Below, in pieces: positions 9,601-18,946 of a stretch of DNA of 61,214 bases (positions are counted from its first letter, which is position 1; every line of letters begins with the position of its first letter). This stretch comes from Rubrivivax sp. (GTDB taxonomy: Bacteria > Pseudomonadota > Gammaproteobacteria > Burkholderiales > Burkholderiaceae_C): positions 1 through 61,214 of the forward strand of contig JADYZZ010000057.1 in NCBI GenBank assembly GCA_020852865.1, written 5' to 3'. The translations under genes and the position numbers were made by a program. A model generated the notes under the pieces. It had not been told where the DNA came from and did no database searches. It saw nothing but the letters and a program-made list of their open reading frames with translations.

Positions 9601-10174
9601 GGTCGCTGTCTTGCGTCGCGTAGCGGCCGGCGGTGTCGATCAGCACGGCGTCGCGCGTGAACCACCATTCGCAGTTGCGCGTGCCGCCGACGCCCTGCAC
9701 CGAGCTCTTGCCGCCCTCGCCTTCGGTGAGCAGGAACTGCAGTCCGGCATTGACCAGCGCCGTCGTCTTGCCCGAGCCGGGCGCGCCGACGAACATGTAC
9801 CAGGGCAGGTCGTACAGGTATTGCGTGCCGCCGCCCCAGGAGCGGCCGCGCGCGGCCTTCAGGCGCCGCGTGGCCTCGTCGAAGCGCGCCGTGAGCAGCG
9901 CGGCCTCCTTGCCCGCCGCCGAGGGCCCGGCGGCCAGGCCCTGCACCAGCGCGGCGTTGGCGCGCCGCCGCTGCCAGGCGCGCCAGCCGATGCCGCCCAG
10001 CCAGGCCAGCCACAGCAAGGCCAGCACGACCACGCGCACCCCGACCGCGGCCAGCGGCACGCGCGAGCCGATCGCCACCAGCGGCCCGACCCACCAGACG
10101 AGCGCCGAGAGCATCACCAGCCCGAGCGTGCCGAGCACGAGCGGCGAGATCAGGATGCGCAGGGCCTTGTTCAT
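6659..10174 (-). CDS. tssM: T6SS inner-membrane protein TssM (IcmF)
   Basis: Core of the membrane complex that spans the envelope with TssL. The 1,171-residue protein has two N-terminal membrane segments (around residues 9–35 and 46–65), a cytoplasmic NTPase-like domain with Walker A GAPGSGKTTALVNAG, a third membrane segment near the RRRTLRLAALGAMALASLAL stretch, then a large periplasmic region ending in ReqiPL-like domains. Length and architecture match the family. The Walker A looks intact. It follows tssL after 7 bases and precedes tagF by 10, as in a tight operon. Confidence 0.95.
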   Translation of the reverse strand: MNKALRILISPLVLGTLGLVMLSALVWWVGPLVAIGSRVPLAAVGVRVVVLALLWLAWLGGIGWRAWQRRRANAALVQGLAAGPSAAGKEAALLTARFDEATRRLKAARGRSWGGGTQYLYDLPWYMFVGAPGSGKTTALVNAGLQFLLTEGEGGKSSVQGVGGTRNCEWWFTRDAVLIDTAGRYATQDSDRDVDAAAWDRFLALLRKTRPRQPVNGVLLTVSVQDLLQRGAPERAEHAVQLRARLHELHAKLGVRAPVYVLVTKADLIGGFNESFEALAKDERDQVWGFTFADDPGGRAEPLAGFEALYGQLQQRLVEQLLERLEGERDVLRRAAIFAFPQEFAALQGVLGEFLRAVFAGGAGLEVVPRVRGVYFTSGTQEGTPIDRVMGALGRSFGIDARSAAVQPGRGKSFFLHRLLTEVVFAERGLGALNPAAERRRRTLRLAALGAMALASLALVAGWAISRSRNLDHAARVAAALPAIKEGIAALPPATSADVAPLALPLARLRDAAQLEGLDLAHPPLLSGLGLYQGDKLDAGARIAYQRVLRKTLEPRVAARLEERLRAATKDNLENAYEALKAYVMLYDPAHFDAEALRAWIGADWDVNYARLAPEQRAALDAHLDALLALGAPRANGARDDALVASVREMLAAYPLEYRVWSRIKRQYRPGTVPDFSVAAAAGPNAAQVFARTSGEPLTRGISGLFTREGHRRVLLPAVRSTAPLLAAEESWVLGARTDGVRLRDAALGTALADKVRRRYYEDYIKVWDAYLADVRLVRLADPERALAVSRLLAAVDSPLAGWIRGVAAETHLVAPPAAAGALGKAAEQAKADAARLAGAAPADSSSGGGPLEKMVDDHFAAYQRMVTGDPPPLAETLKLFGALNAQLMAVDAARKSKSPPPPAAGVEQVKVAAAQQPEAVRGMLDQLADATLNQGRGAELQGLSAELKPIADFCNRAITGRYPFASGSRADVLPEDFGQLFGPGGMLDDFFQRRLAALVDMSTPNWSYRPLADGSRPVAPAALAEFQRAQRIKEVFFRGGGRQPALRIELRLVELEPSLKELDLDVDGQLSRLTTGGPSVTLNWPSARVASVIKLSTGLGQAGPLLLFEGPWALFRLFDRFEVQPGAVPERFGVVMNLEGKRARLEVIAASVYNPFQLREIKQFRCPAAL

Positions 10175-10181
10175 CGCCGCC

Positions 10182-11501
10182 TCAAGCGCCGCCGGCCATC
10201 AGCGTGATCTCGACGCGGCGGTTGCGCGCGCGGCCCTCGGCGCTGGCATTGGAGGCCACCGGCTCGCTGTCGGCGCGGCCTTCGGCCTTCAGGCGCGCGG
10301 CCGGCAAGGCCTGCGCGAGCAGCGCCTTCACCGCTTCGGCGCGCGCCTGCGACAGGTGCCAGTTCGATGGAAAGCGCAGCGAGCGGATCGGCTGGTTGTC
10401 GGTGTGCCCGGTGACGGTCACCGGCCCGGGCAGCCGGGCCAGCGCCGCGCCGATGCGCTGCAACAGCGGCAGTGCGCGCGTCTCGACCTCGGCGCTGCCC
10501 GAGGCGAACAGACCGTCGCCGAGCAGCGTGACCACCGAGCGGTCGGCCTGGTCGAGCACCTGCACCGCGCCGGCCCTGATGTCGGGCTCGAGCAGCCCGG
10601 CCAGGCGCGGCGGCACGGGTGCGGCCACCGCCGGCGCGGGCGGCGGCGCTGCGGCCGGTACGTCGATGGCCTGCAGCGCCGCGAAGGTGGCGTCGGTCTG
10701 GGCGTTGAGCGTCAGGCGCAGCACGACGAACAGGCCGAGCAGCACGCAGGCGAGCACGGCACCGATCACCCACAGCGCGATGCCGTCGGCGAGCCGCGCC
10801 GGCGGCATCGCCACGCCCTGCCACTGCACCGACAGCGCCTTGTCGACCGGGCCGGCCAGATCGCGCAGCTTCAGCGCGAGGCGCTCGCGCAGGCTGGCGA
10901 GCTGCGCCCGACCGTCGGTCTGCACACGGTAGCGCCCCTCGAAGCCGAGCGCGAGCGCGACGTACACGAGCTCGAGCAGGTTGCGGTGCTGAGCCGGGTT
11001 CTCGGCCAGACGTGCGAGCAGCTGGAACACCTTCTCGCCGCCCCAGGTCTCGTTGTGGAAGTGCACGAGCAGGCTCTGCGCCGACCAGGCGCCCGAGCCG
11101 CCCCAGGGCGTGCTCGAAGCCGCTTCGTCGAGCAGCGTGCACAGCACGTAGCGTGCAGCCACCACCTGCTCGTTGGGCAGGCCCTGCGTGCGTGCCGCGG
11201 TCTCGAAGCGCTGCACCGCGGCCAGCAGCGAAGCGCGCAGCGCGGCCGGGTCGGGGTGGCGCAGCATCGCGCGCAGGCGCGGCGCGGCAGCGAGCAGCGG
11301 CGCCGCGGCCTGCACCAGGGGATTGAGGCTGGCCGGGCCCTGCAGCGCGATCGCCGGCGCGGCGGCGGGCGGCAGCGGCGCGGCCGCCGGCGAAGCCGCC
11401 TGCGCCGCCGCCGGGCCGGCCGCGCGCCCGGCGCTGGGCTTGATGACGGTGCGCTCGCCGTCGAACGCCGCGAACGGGTCGGGAGCCTGCGGATCGCTCA
11501 T
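10182..11501 (-). CDS. tssL: T6SS inner-membrane protein TssL with C-terminal OmpA domain
   Basis: Partner of TssM in the trans-envelope complex; this evolved form also binds peptidoglycan. The start MSDPQAPDPFAAFDGERT was chosen because upstream residues belong to the tssK frame region. Of 439 residues, about 60–240 form the DotU/TssL cytoplasmic domain, one membrane segment lies near 245–267 (LWVIGAVLACVLLGLFVVL), and an OmpA-like domain with VTVTGHTDNQPI and NRRVEI closes the protein. Thr18 within GERTVIKPSAGR sits where Agrobacterium TssL carries the threonine phosphorylated by PpkA and bound by the FHA protein (established knowledge); phosphorylation here is inference. Confidence 0.95.
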   Translation of the reverse strand: MSDPQAPDPFAAFDGERTVIKPSAGRAAGPAAAQAASPAAAPLPPAAAPAIALQGPASLNPLVQAAAPLLAAAPRLRAMLRHPDPAALRASLLAAVQRFETAARTQGLPNEQVVAARYVLCTLLDEAASSTPWGGSGAWSAQSLLVHFHNETWGGEKVFQLLARLAENPAQHRNLLELVYVALALGFEGRYRVQTDGRAQLASLRERLALKLRDLAGPVDKALSVQWQGVAMPPARLADGIALWVIGAVLACVLLGLFVVLRLTLNAQTDATFAALQAIDVPAAAPPPAPAVAAPVPPRLAGLLEPDIRAGAVQVLDQADRSVVTLLGDGLFASGSAEVETRALPLLQRIGAALARLPGPVTVTGHTDNQPIRSLRFPSNWHLSQARAEAVKALLAQALPAARLKAEGRADSEPVASNASAEGRARNRRVEITLMAGGA

Positions 11502-11532
11502 GACGGGGCCTGGGCGTTGCTGCGCGCGCCGC

Positions 11533-12882
11533 CTAGCTGCGGATGGCCCAGAACTCGAGCGCGAGCCCGGGGAAGTCGCCCGCGACATGCAGCGCCAGGC
11601 CGCCGCTGGTCTCGAGCTGGCGCCACAGGTCGCTCGCGCGCGTCTCGAGCTCGAAGTAGGTGAAGCCGGCGTGATACGGGATCTGCCGCGGCGCCACCGG
11701 CAGCGGCCGCAGCGCCACACCGGGCAGCTGCAGGTTCACCAGGTCGCGGATGCGCTCGGCCGGCCCGATCTTCACCTGCGTCGGGAAGCGCAGCCGCAGC
11801 GCCTCGCCCGGCATCTGCGCGCTCACCGCGAGCACGAAGGCCGCGTGGCGCAGCAGTTCGACGTCGGCGATGATGGCCACGCGCACGCCGTGCTTGCGCT
11901 CTTGCAGCTCGATCGGGATCGCGGTCTGCTCGAGCACCATCGACAGCGACTGGCGCAGGTCGTTCATCACGACGCGGAAGCACCCAGCGAGGTCGTCGTG
12001 ACGGTACTCGGGGTAGGCGATCGGCCGGCGCGCCTCGCGGAAGGTGGACAGCTCGCCGGCCAGCGCCAGGCAAAGCTCGTACAGGCGCTCGGGGTGCAGC
12101 AGCGGCAGGCGCTGGGCGTGCGCGAACAGCGGCTGAAAGCGGTTGACGAGCTGCAGCAGCAGGAAGTCGGCGATCTCGCCGACGCCGGCGCGGCCGGGCT
12201 GCGCCAGGCGCGCCGCCAGCGCCTCGCCGCGCTGGTGCAGCATGCCGTGGATCTCGCGCAGGTGGCTGTCCAGCACGGCGTGCGCCGAGGCGTGCAGCAG
12301 CGGCGGCACGTAGGCGCTGTCGAGCACGACGCGGCCGTCGGCACGGCGTTCGACGATGCGTGCCACGCCGAGCTTGACGTAGCCGTCGTGCGCGTCGGCG
12401 TCGAGCATCAGGCGCAGGTTGAGCCGGCCGAGCTGCAGCGGCGCCTCGCGCAGGCTGGCCGCGTGCACGTCGGCGGTGTCGACGGTGAGGGCGCGCCAGC
12501 GCGGCGGCATCGCGCTCGCGCCGCCTTCCGGGCCTGCTTCGGCATCGCTCTCGGGCACGCCGCCGCGCGCCATCGGCAGCGCCAGCACGACGAGCGCGTC
12601 GCGCGCGTCGGCAGGCACCTCGAAGGCCGGCGGCGCCGGGTCGTCCCCGGGGATCGAGAACGCCAGCCCGTCGGGCAGCACGCCGCGCGCTCCGGCGAGC
12701 ATGACGCGGCCAAGCAGCAGCGCGGCGTCGTCGAGTTGCTGCTCGGCAAAGCCCCAGGGCCAGGCCTGCGCGGCGGCGATGCGCGCGTCGCGCTGGCGCG
12801 TCGCGTGGCGATCCTGCTGCTGGAAATGCTGCGGCTGGAGGAACATGCCCTCCGTCCACAGGACCTTGTCGTGCCAAGTCAT
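11533..12882 (-). CDS. tssK: T6SS baseplate protein TssK
   Basis: Trimeric adaptor connecting the baseplate wedges to the TssM/TssL membrane complex. The chosen start gives MTWHDKVLWTEGMFLQPQHF, the highly conserved TssK N-terminus, while the longer reading frame adds an arginine/proline-rich stretch without family resemblance. The 449-residue length is normal. Conserved features further on include FLLLQLVNRFQPLF and the ELETRASDLWRQLE stretch near the C-terminus. tssL follows 31 bases after its stop. No lipoprotein gene (tssJ), which often sits beside tssK, is found on either side. Confidence 0.95.
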   Translation of the reverse strand: MTWHDKVLWTEGMFLQPQHFQQQDRHATRQRDARIAAAQAWPWGFAEQQLDDAALLLGRVMLAGARGVLPDGLAFSIPGDDPAPPAFEVPADARDALVVLALPMARGGVPESDAEAGPEGGASAMPPRWRALTVDTADVHAASLREAPLQLGRLNLRLMLDADAHDGYVKLGVARIVERRADGRVVLDSAYVPPLLHASAHAVLDSHLREIHGMLHQRGEALAARLAQPGRAGVGEIADFLLLQLVNRFQPLFAHAQRLPLLHPERLYELCLALAGELSTFREARRPIAYPEYRHDDLAGCFRVVMNDLRQSLSMVLEQTAIPIELQERKHGVRVAIIADVELLRHAAFVLAVSAQMPGEALRLRFPTQVKIGPAERIRDLVNLQLPGVALRPLPVAPRQIPYHAGFTYFELETRASDLWRQLETSGGLALHVAGDFPGLALEFWAIRS

Positions 12883-13045
12883 GTCGGGTTCGGGTATGCA
12901 CGCGCCCGGGTGCGACGGCAGCGCACCCGGCCCGTGGCGGAGTCGGTCGAGGCCGCGCAACGATACACGCGCACCCGCACGGCGTCACCCCGGGCGACGC
13001 CCTCGGCCGACCGGATGCGGCGCAGCCACGGCGTCGATCGCCCCG

Positions 13046-13432
13046 TCACGGGATCAGCTGCGTCATCTGGCCGGGCATCGTGATGCTGATCGTGCCGGCC
13101 CACAGGCACATCAGCGTCGAGCTGTTGTTCAGTGCCGGTGCGCCGCACAGCAGCACCGTCGGCGCCCCCGGCATCCAGGGCGCCGGCGTGGCCGGGATGC
13201 AGGGCATCGGCGTCAGCACGCCCATCGCCGCGGCGGTGGCGGCGGCCACCATCGGGTTGGCCGGACTGCGGCACATGCCGAACGGCGGGATGTTGACGAG
13301 CGGGATGTGGTCGAGGATGTTGGCCGCGACCATGCTGCTCGTCAGCACGGTCTTGGGCGTGGGCACCAGCGTGCTCGGCGCCAGCCCCTGCGTGCACATC
13401 ATCGTCGCGCCCATGCAGGCCTGCATTGCCAT
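13046..13432 (-). CDS. PAAR-like protein (DUF4280 family)
   Basis: A 128-residue protein starting MAMQACMGATMMCTQGLAPS, with the family pattern of a cysteine-containing N-terminus, NILDHIPLVNIPPFGMCRSP, a small-residue stretch, then GVLTPMPCIPATPAPWMPG and GTISITMPGQ near the end. This matches DUF4280, regarded as PAAR-like. Such proteins are thought to form the sharpened tip on the VgrG spike, so this is the likely spike-tip component of the system. Six cysteines could bind metal or form disulfides, but that is inference. It stands between pppA and tssK, with 163 bp of apparently non-coding sequence before tssK. Confidence 0.82.
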   Translation of the reverse strand: MAMQACMGATMMCTQGLAPSTLVPTPKTVLTSSMVAANILDHIPLVNIPPFGMCRSPANPMVAAATAAAMGVLTPMPCIPATPAPWMPGAPTVLLCGAPALNNSSTLMCLWAGTISITMPGQMTQLIP

Positions 13433-13516
13433 CGTGCGGCTCCCGGATCTCGGTGTTCGCGCTGCGGCCGGGCTCGCCGCCTGTGAAGCTATGAATCCCG
13501 CCCGCGATTCGTCTCG

Positions 13517-14298
13517 TCACAGGCCGCTGCCGGCCGCGCGGGCCCAGGCGGCGAGCGCCGTGAAATTGTCGTGGCTCGGGCGCGACGCCGAGTTGCCGCG
13601 CACGAGCGCCTCGAGCTGGCGCAGCCAGGCCGCAGGCGATGGCGACGCCGCGAGCGTGCGCTCGAGTTCACCGTCCTCGACGTACTCCCACAGGCCGTCG
13701 GTGCACAGCAAGAAGACGTCGCCCGGCTGCACGCGGCCGGCGCCGACGCTCAGTTCGAGCGACTCGTCGGCCACGCCGAGCGCCGAGCGCAGCTCGCTGC
13801 GCTGCGGGTGCCGGCGCACCTGCGCTTCGGTGATCGCGCCGGCGTCGACCAGCGCCTGCACCACGCTGTGGTCGCAGGTGCGCTCGAGCAGCCGGCCGCC
13901 GCGGAACCAGTACATGCGCGAATCGCCCGCGTGCGCCCAATGCGCGTCCTGCGCGACGAAATCGATAACGAGGCAGACCGCAGTGCTGTGCATGTCCTCG
14001 CGCGGCGTGCCGGGCACGCGCTGCGCGATCAGCGCGCGGTTGGTGGCGCGCAGCAGCGCCGCCAGATCGGCGCCGCCGGCGCTCGGCTGCTGCGCGAAGC
14101 GGCCGATCAGCTCGCTCACCACCAGGCGCGCCGCGATGTCGCCGCCGCCATGGCCGCCGGCGCCGTCGGCCAGCGCACAGCACAGGTGGCGCTCGCTGTG
14201 CCAGTGGCCGCAGGCGTCTTCGTTGTACTTGCGGCCGCCCCGGTCGGACAGCAGCGCGACTTCGAGGGCCAGCATCGCCGTGGCCTGCGCGCCGCCGC

Positions 14299-14302
<4 letters not shown>
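13517..14302 (-). CDS. pppA: T6SS-associated PP2C-type protein phosphatase (PppA)
   Basis: Metal-dependent Ser/Thr phosphatase that reverses the action of the T6SS kinase. The 261 residues contain the PP2C metal-binding motifs SDRGGRKYNEDA near the N-terminus, ADGAGGHGGGDIAA, and HAGDSRMYWFRGGRL. The C-terminal motif includes FLLCTDGLWEYV. The start MSGGAQAT was chosen because its ATG overlaps the stop of tagH (ATGA), which indicates translational coupling; the longer frame runs into tagH. Together with TagH and the kinase at the far end of the operon it makes a complete phosphorylation switch. Confidence 0.93.
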
Positions 14303-16122
<1,820 letters not shown>

Positions 16123-16221
16123 GCTTCCGGAAGACGGGCGTGGCTGCGCTTCAGGCGCGCAGCATAGCGGCGCGACGGCGTGCCCGCGCGGCGCCGGCGC
16201 GACGCGGGCGTGCGCCGGGCG

Positions 16222-17040
16222 TCAACGCAGCACATACAAGCGCCCTTCGATCGCGGCCAGGCGCATGGGCCAGGCGATGCGCCCGCCTTCGGCCAGCATG
16301 CTGGCCAACGCCGGGCTGCCGTCGGCGGCCAGGCATTCGAGCAGACGGCCGCCGGCCAGCGGGCGCAGGCGCAGCGTCTGGGCGCCGGGCAGCGTCGGCA
16401 CGAGCGGCTGCCGCGCGTGCCAGCGCTGTACGGCGGCACGAAAGCGCCCGACCTCGTCGGCCAGCGGCTGCTGGTAGGCCGCGGCCAGTTCCTCGAAGCG
16501 CAGCCGCGTGGCCTGCACGAAGGGCTCCGGATCGCCATGCGCCAGGCCGAGCGCGATGGTCTGCAGGTACTGCGCGGCCGCCGGCAGCAGCGCCGTCGCG
16601 TCGGCCACCGCGGGTACGTCCAGCCAGCGCCAGCGCGGGAAGTTGATCGGCAGCGCGACCGACTGACGCAGCCGCGTCGGCGCCTGGTAGATCTCGGCGC
16701 GCGGCGCGGCCCACTCGAGCTGGGCCAGCGTGCGCGCGAACTCGGGGTGGGCGCGCTGGCCCAGGCGAGGCAGCAGCAGCCGCGCGCTGGCGGCGCCGGC
16801 GCCATCGCCCAGCCGCGGCTGCGGCGGCTGCTCCTCGCCGCCCGGCGCGGGCGGCTCGACGACGAGCTCGAGCTCGTTGTCGCCGGCCAGCGTGTACTCG
16901 TGCACCGGCACGGTGCGCACCGCCGGCAGGCGCGGCGCGGCCGCGGCCGCAGGCGCCACGCGCGCGACCGGCACGCCGTTCAGGCGCGCCTCGGCGGCCA
17001 CGCCCAGCGTTTCGAGGCGGACCACGAGCAGGCGATCCAT
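16222..17040 (-). CDS. Unassigned T6SS-cluster protein, 272 residues
   Basis: I do not recognise a family. The start MDRLLVVRLETLGVAAEARL is supported by TGATG overlap with the preceding 589-residue gene, so the two are coupled. There is no signal peptide or membrane segment. The first 75 residues look beta-rich with a repeated hydrophobic pattern, ending in a Pro/Glu-rich turn; the rest is predicted helical with many Ala/Leu/Arg and the stretch YLQTIALGLAHGDPEPF. It lies between tagH and vgrG, a slot where effector chaperones or spike accessory proteins are often encoded, so a role in loading or tip assembly is a reasonable guess only. Confidence 0.75.
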   Translation of the reverse strand: MDRLLVVRLETLGVAAEARLNGVPVARVAPAAAAAPRLPAVRTVPVHEYTLAGDNELELVVEPPAPGGEEQPPQPRLGDGAGAASARLLLPRLGQRAHPEFARTLAQLEWAAPRAEIYQAPTRLRQSVALPINFPRWRWLDVPAVADATALLPAAAQYLQTIALGLAHGDPEPFVQATRLRFEELAAAYQQPLADEVGRFRAAVQRWHARQPLVPTLPGAQTLRLRPLAGGRLLECLAADGSPALASMLAEGGRIAWPMRLAAIEGRLYVLR

Positions 17041-18809
17041 CAGCCCGGACTCCAGTCGACGAGCGTGCGCGCCGGCAGCAGCTCGCAGGTGCGCCGCTCG
17101 CAGCCGAGCAGCGGATCGACGAGCTCGAGCGTCAGCGTGGGCGGCTCCACGCGCAGCGTGGCAAACCACTCGAAGCCGCTGCCGCCGCGGGTGCGCGGTC
17201 TCAGTCCGGCTTCGCCGACCAGCGCGCCGCTGCACGGTCCGACCAGGACGGCGACGGTCCCGCCGGCCGAGCCCAGCGGCACCAGTTCGGCCTCGAAGGG
17301 CAGGCGGAAGGTGGTGCGTGCCGGCAACAGGGCGGCCAGCAGCGGCGGCTCGGCCGCCTCGCGCGCCAGCGCCATGGCCAGCGGCGCCGAGCCGCGACAG
17401 CGCAGGCTCAGGCGCGAGGTGGACGCGGCGAGTGCGAATTCGCCTTCGCAGCGCAGATCGGCCGCCGCGGCCTGCAGCGCGAGCCGTCCGAGCACGCGCA
17501 TCAGCGCGCGGCCGTCGAGCCCCTGCGGCCCGGGGTGCCAGCCCCACGTGAGCGCGGCCTGGCCGACGAGCAGCGCCAGGCTGCCTTCGAGCTGCGGCTG
17601 CGTCAGGCCGGGCAAGGCCGACCAGTCCTCGCGCAGAGTCTGCAGCGCGTGCCCCACAGCGACATCCAGACCCTGCTCGAAGCCCTGCTGCAGCGCGGCC
17701 GCGTCCTGCGCCTCGCCGTCGCGCTCGACGCGGCAGCGCGTCGCGCCGCAGGCCGGCGCCCGACCGGGCTGCACCGGCTGCTCGGGCGCTGCGCTGCGCT
17801 CGATCTGCAGCCACCACTGCTCGGCCGGCCAAGCCCAGACCTGGGTCGCGAGCGGCCCGAGCGGATCGCCCTCGTCGCGCAGGCCGCAGACTTCGACGGT
17901 GAGCCGATGGATCTGCGGCGAGGTCTCCTCGGCGATGGCGCAGCCCGGCGGCGCGAGCGGCTGCTCGAGCGTCGACACCGGCCAGCTCACGTTGCCTGCC
18001 TCGTGCCCGGCCCAGCGCCACAGGCCGTGGCTGCCGGCGAAGGCAAGTGCGGGATGGCGCTCGCCTTCGCACTGCGCGTGCGCGCGCAAACGCGCCTGCA
18101 GCCGGGCCATCCGTCCGAGCCCGGCGCGGTGCGACAGCAGGCCGACGAGGCGCGGCAGCGGCCGCGCGGCATCGACGCGCAGCGGCGCGGGTGGCGGCAG
18201 ATCGACACGCTGCCAGGCCTCGCCTTCGAGCCGGTAGAGCTGCGGCGGCACGGCGTCGGTCAGCCGCAGCTCGAGCGCCTGGACGTCGCAGGCCGCGCGC
18301 GGCCGCGGCGCGGGCTCGGCGTCGGCGCCCAGCGCGCCGCGGCAGCCGAGCGCGCCGAAGGCGGCGACCAGCCGCGCGTCGGCCGCCGCCAGCGCATCCG
18401 GTGCGATGCGGGTCTCGGGCAGACGCGCCAGCTCGGCGCACGAGCGCGCCTGCAGCCGGTGCACGAGCGCCCACTGCTGCGCGGCGCTCGCGCGCGGTGC
18501 CGCGAGCAGGCCCTGCGCCCACTCGAAGCCGGGCTTGTCGTGGAAGGCCGGACCCCAGACGAAGCACAGCTGGACGTAACGCGCCAGCGCCGGCGCCAGC
18601 GTGAGGCCGCGCCGCAGCGCCTGCTGCACGGCGTGCTCGACGAAGGCCGGGTAGCGCTCGCCCAGCCGCTCGGGCATCGCCGGCCACTGCGCGGCCAGGT
18701 GCTCGCCCAGCTGCTGCACGAAACCCGACCAGCGGGCCTCCTCGAGCGCAACGGTGTCCTCGGGCTGCACGGACGGCGCGGGCGCTGGGGCTAGGGTGCG
18801 GTCGCGCAA
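17040..18809 (-). CDS. Unassigned T6SS-cluster protein, 589 residues
   Basis: Function unknown. Near residues 50–105 it has a helical stretch (RYPAFVEHAVQQALRRGLTL, then FVWGPAFHDKPGFEWAQGLL) resembling the 'GL..E.d..rfv.L....Gp.F' segment I recall from accessory proteins encoded beside vgrG. The remainder is soluble, rich in Trp in its middle (WRWAGHEAGNVSWPVSTLEQ), with no signal peptide or transmembrane segment. Codon use matches the neighbours. It starts 137 bp after the vgrG stop and overlaps the 272-residue gene at its end. A spike-associated effector, adaptor or chaperone is possible; a resembling domain in an accessory protein is inference. Confidence 0.72.
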   Translation of the reverse strand: MRDRTLAPAPAPSVQPEDTVALEEARWSGFVQQLGEHLAAQWPAMPERLGERYPAFVEHAVQQALRRGLTLAPALARYVQLCFVWGPAFHDKPGFEWAQGLLAAPRASAAQQWALVHRLQARSCAELARLPETRIAPDALAAADARLVAAFGALGCRGALGADAEPAPRPRAACDVQALELRLTDAVPPQLYRLEGEAWQRVDLPPPAPLRVDAARPLPRLVGLLSHRAGLGRMARLQARLRAHAQCEGERHPALAFAGSHGLWRWAGHEAGNVSWPVSTLEQPLAPPGCAIAEETSPQIHRLTVEVCGLRDEGDPLGPLATQVWAWPAEQWWLQIERSAAPEQPVQPGRAPACGATRCRVERDGEAQDAAALQQGFEQGLDVAVGHALQTLREDWSALPGLTQPQLEGSLALLVGQAALTWGWHPGPQGLDGRALMRVLGRLALQAAAADLRCEGEFALAASTSRLSLRCRGSAPLAMALAREAAEPPLLAALLPARTTFRLPFEAELVPLGSAGGTVAVLVGPCSGALVGEAGLRPRTRGGSGFEWFATLRVEPPTLTLELVDPLLGCERRTCELLPARTLVDWSPG

Positions 18810-18946
18810 AGGCCGGCACGGACAAGCGCGCCTTGCCGCTCACGGCGGCGCTGCAGATCGTCGCGAACCGCCTCGGCGTCGCTGCGCTCTGCGCCTTGCT
18901 CTGGGCCCGAATGCATCGAGTCTGCAGCCAGTTGCCGGACGACCCG

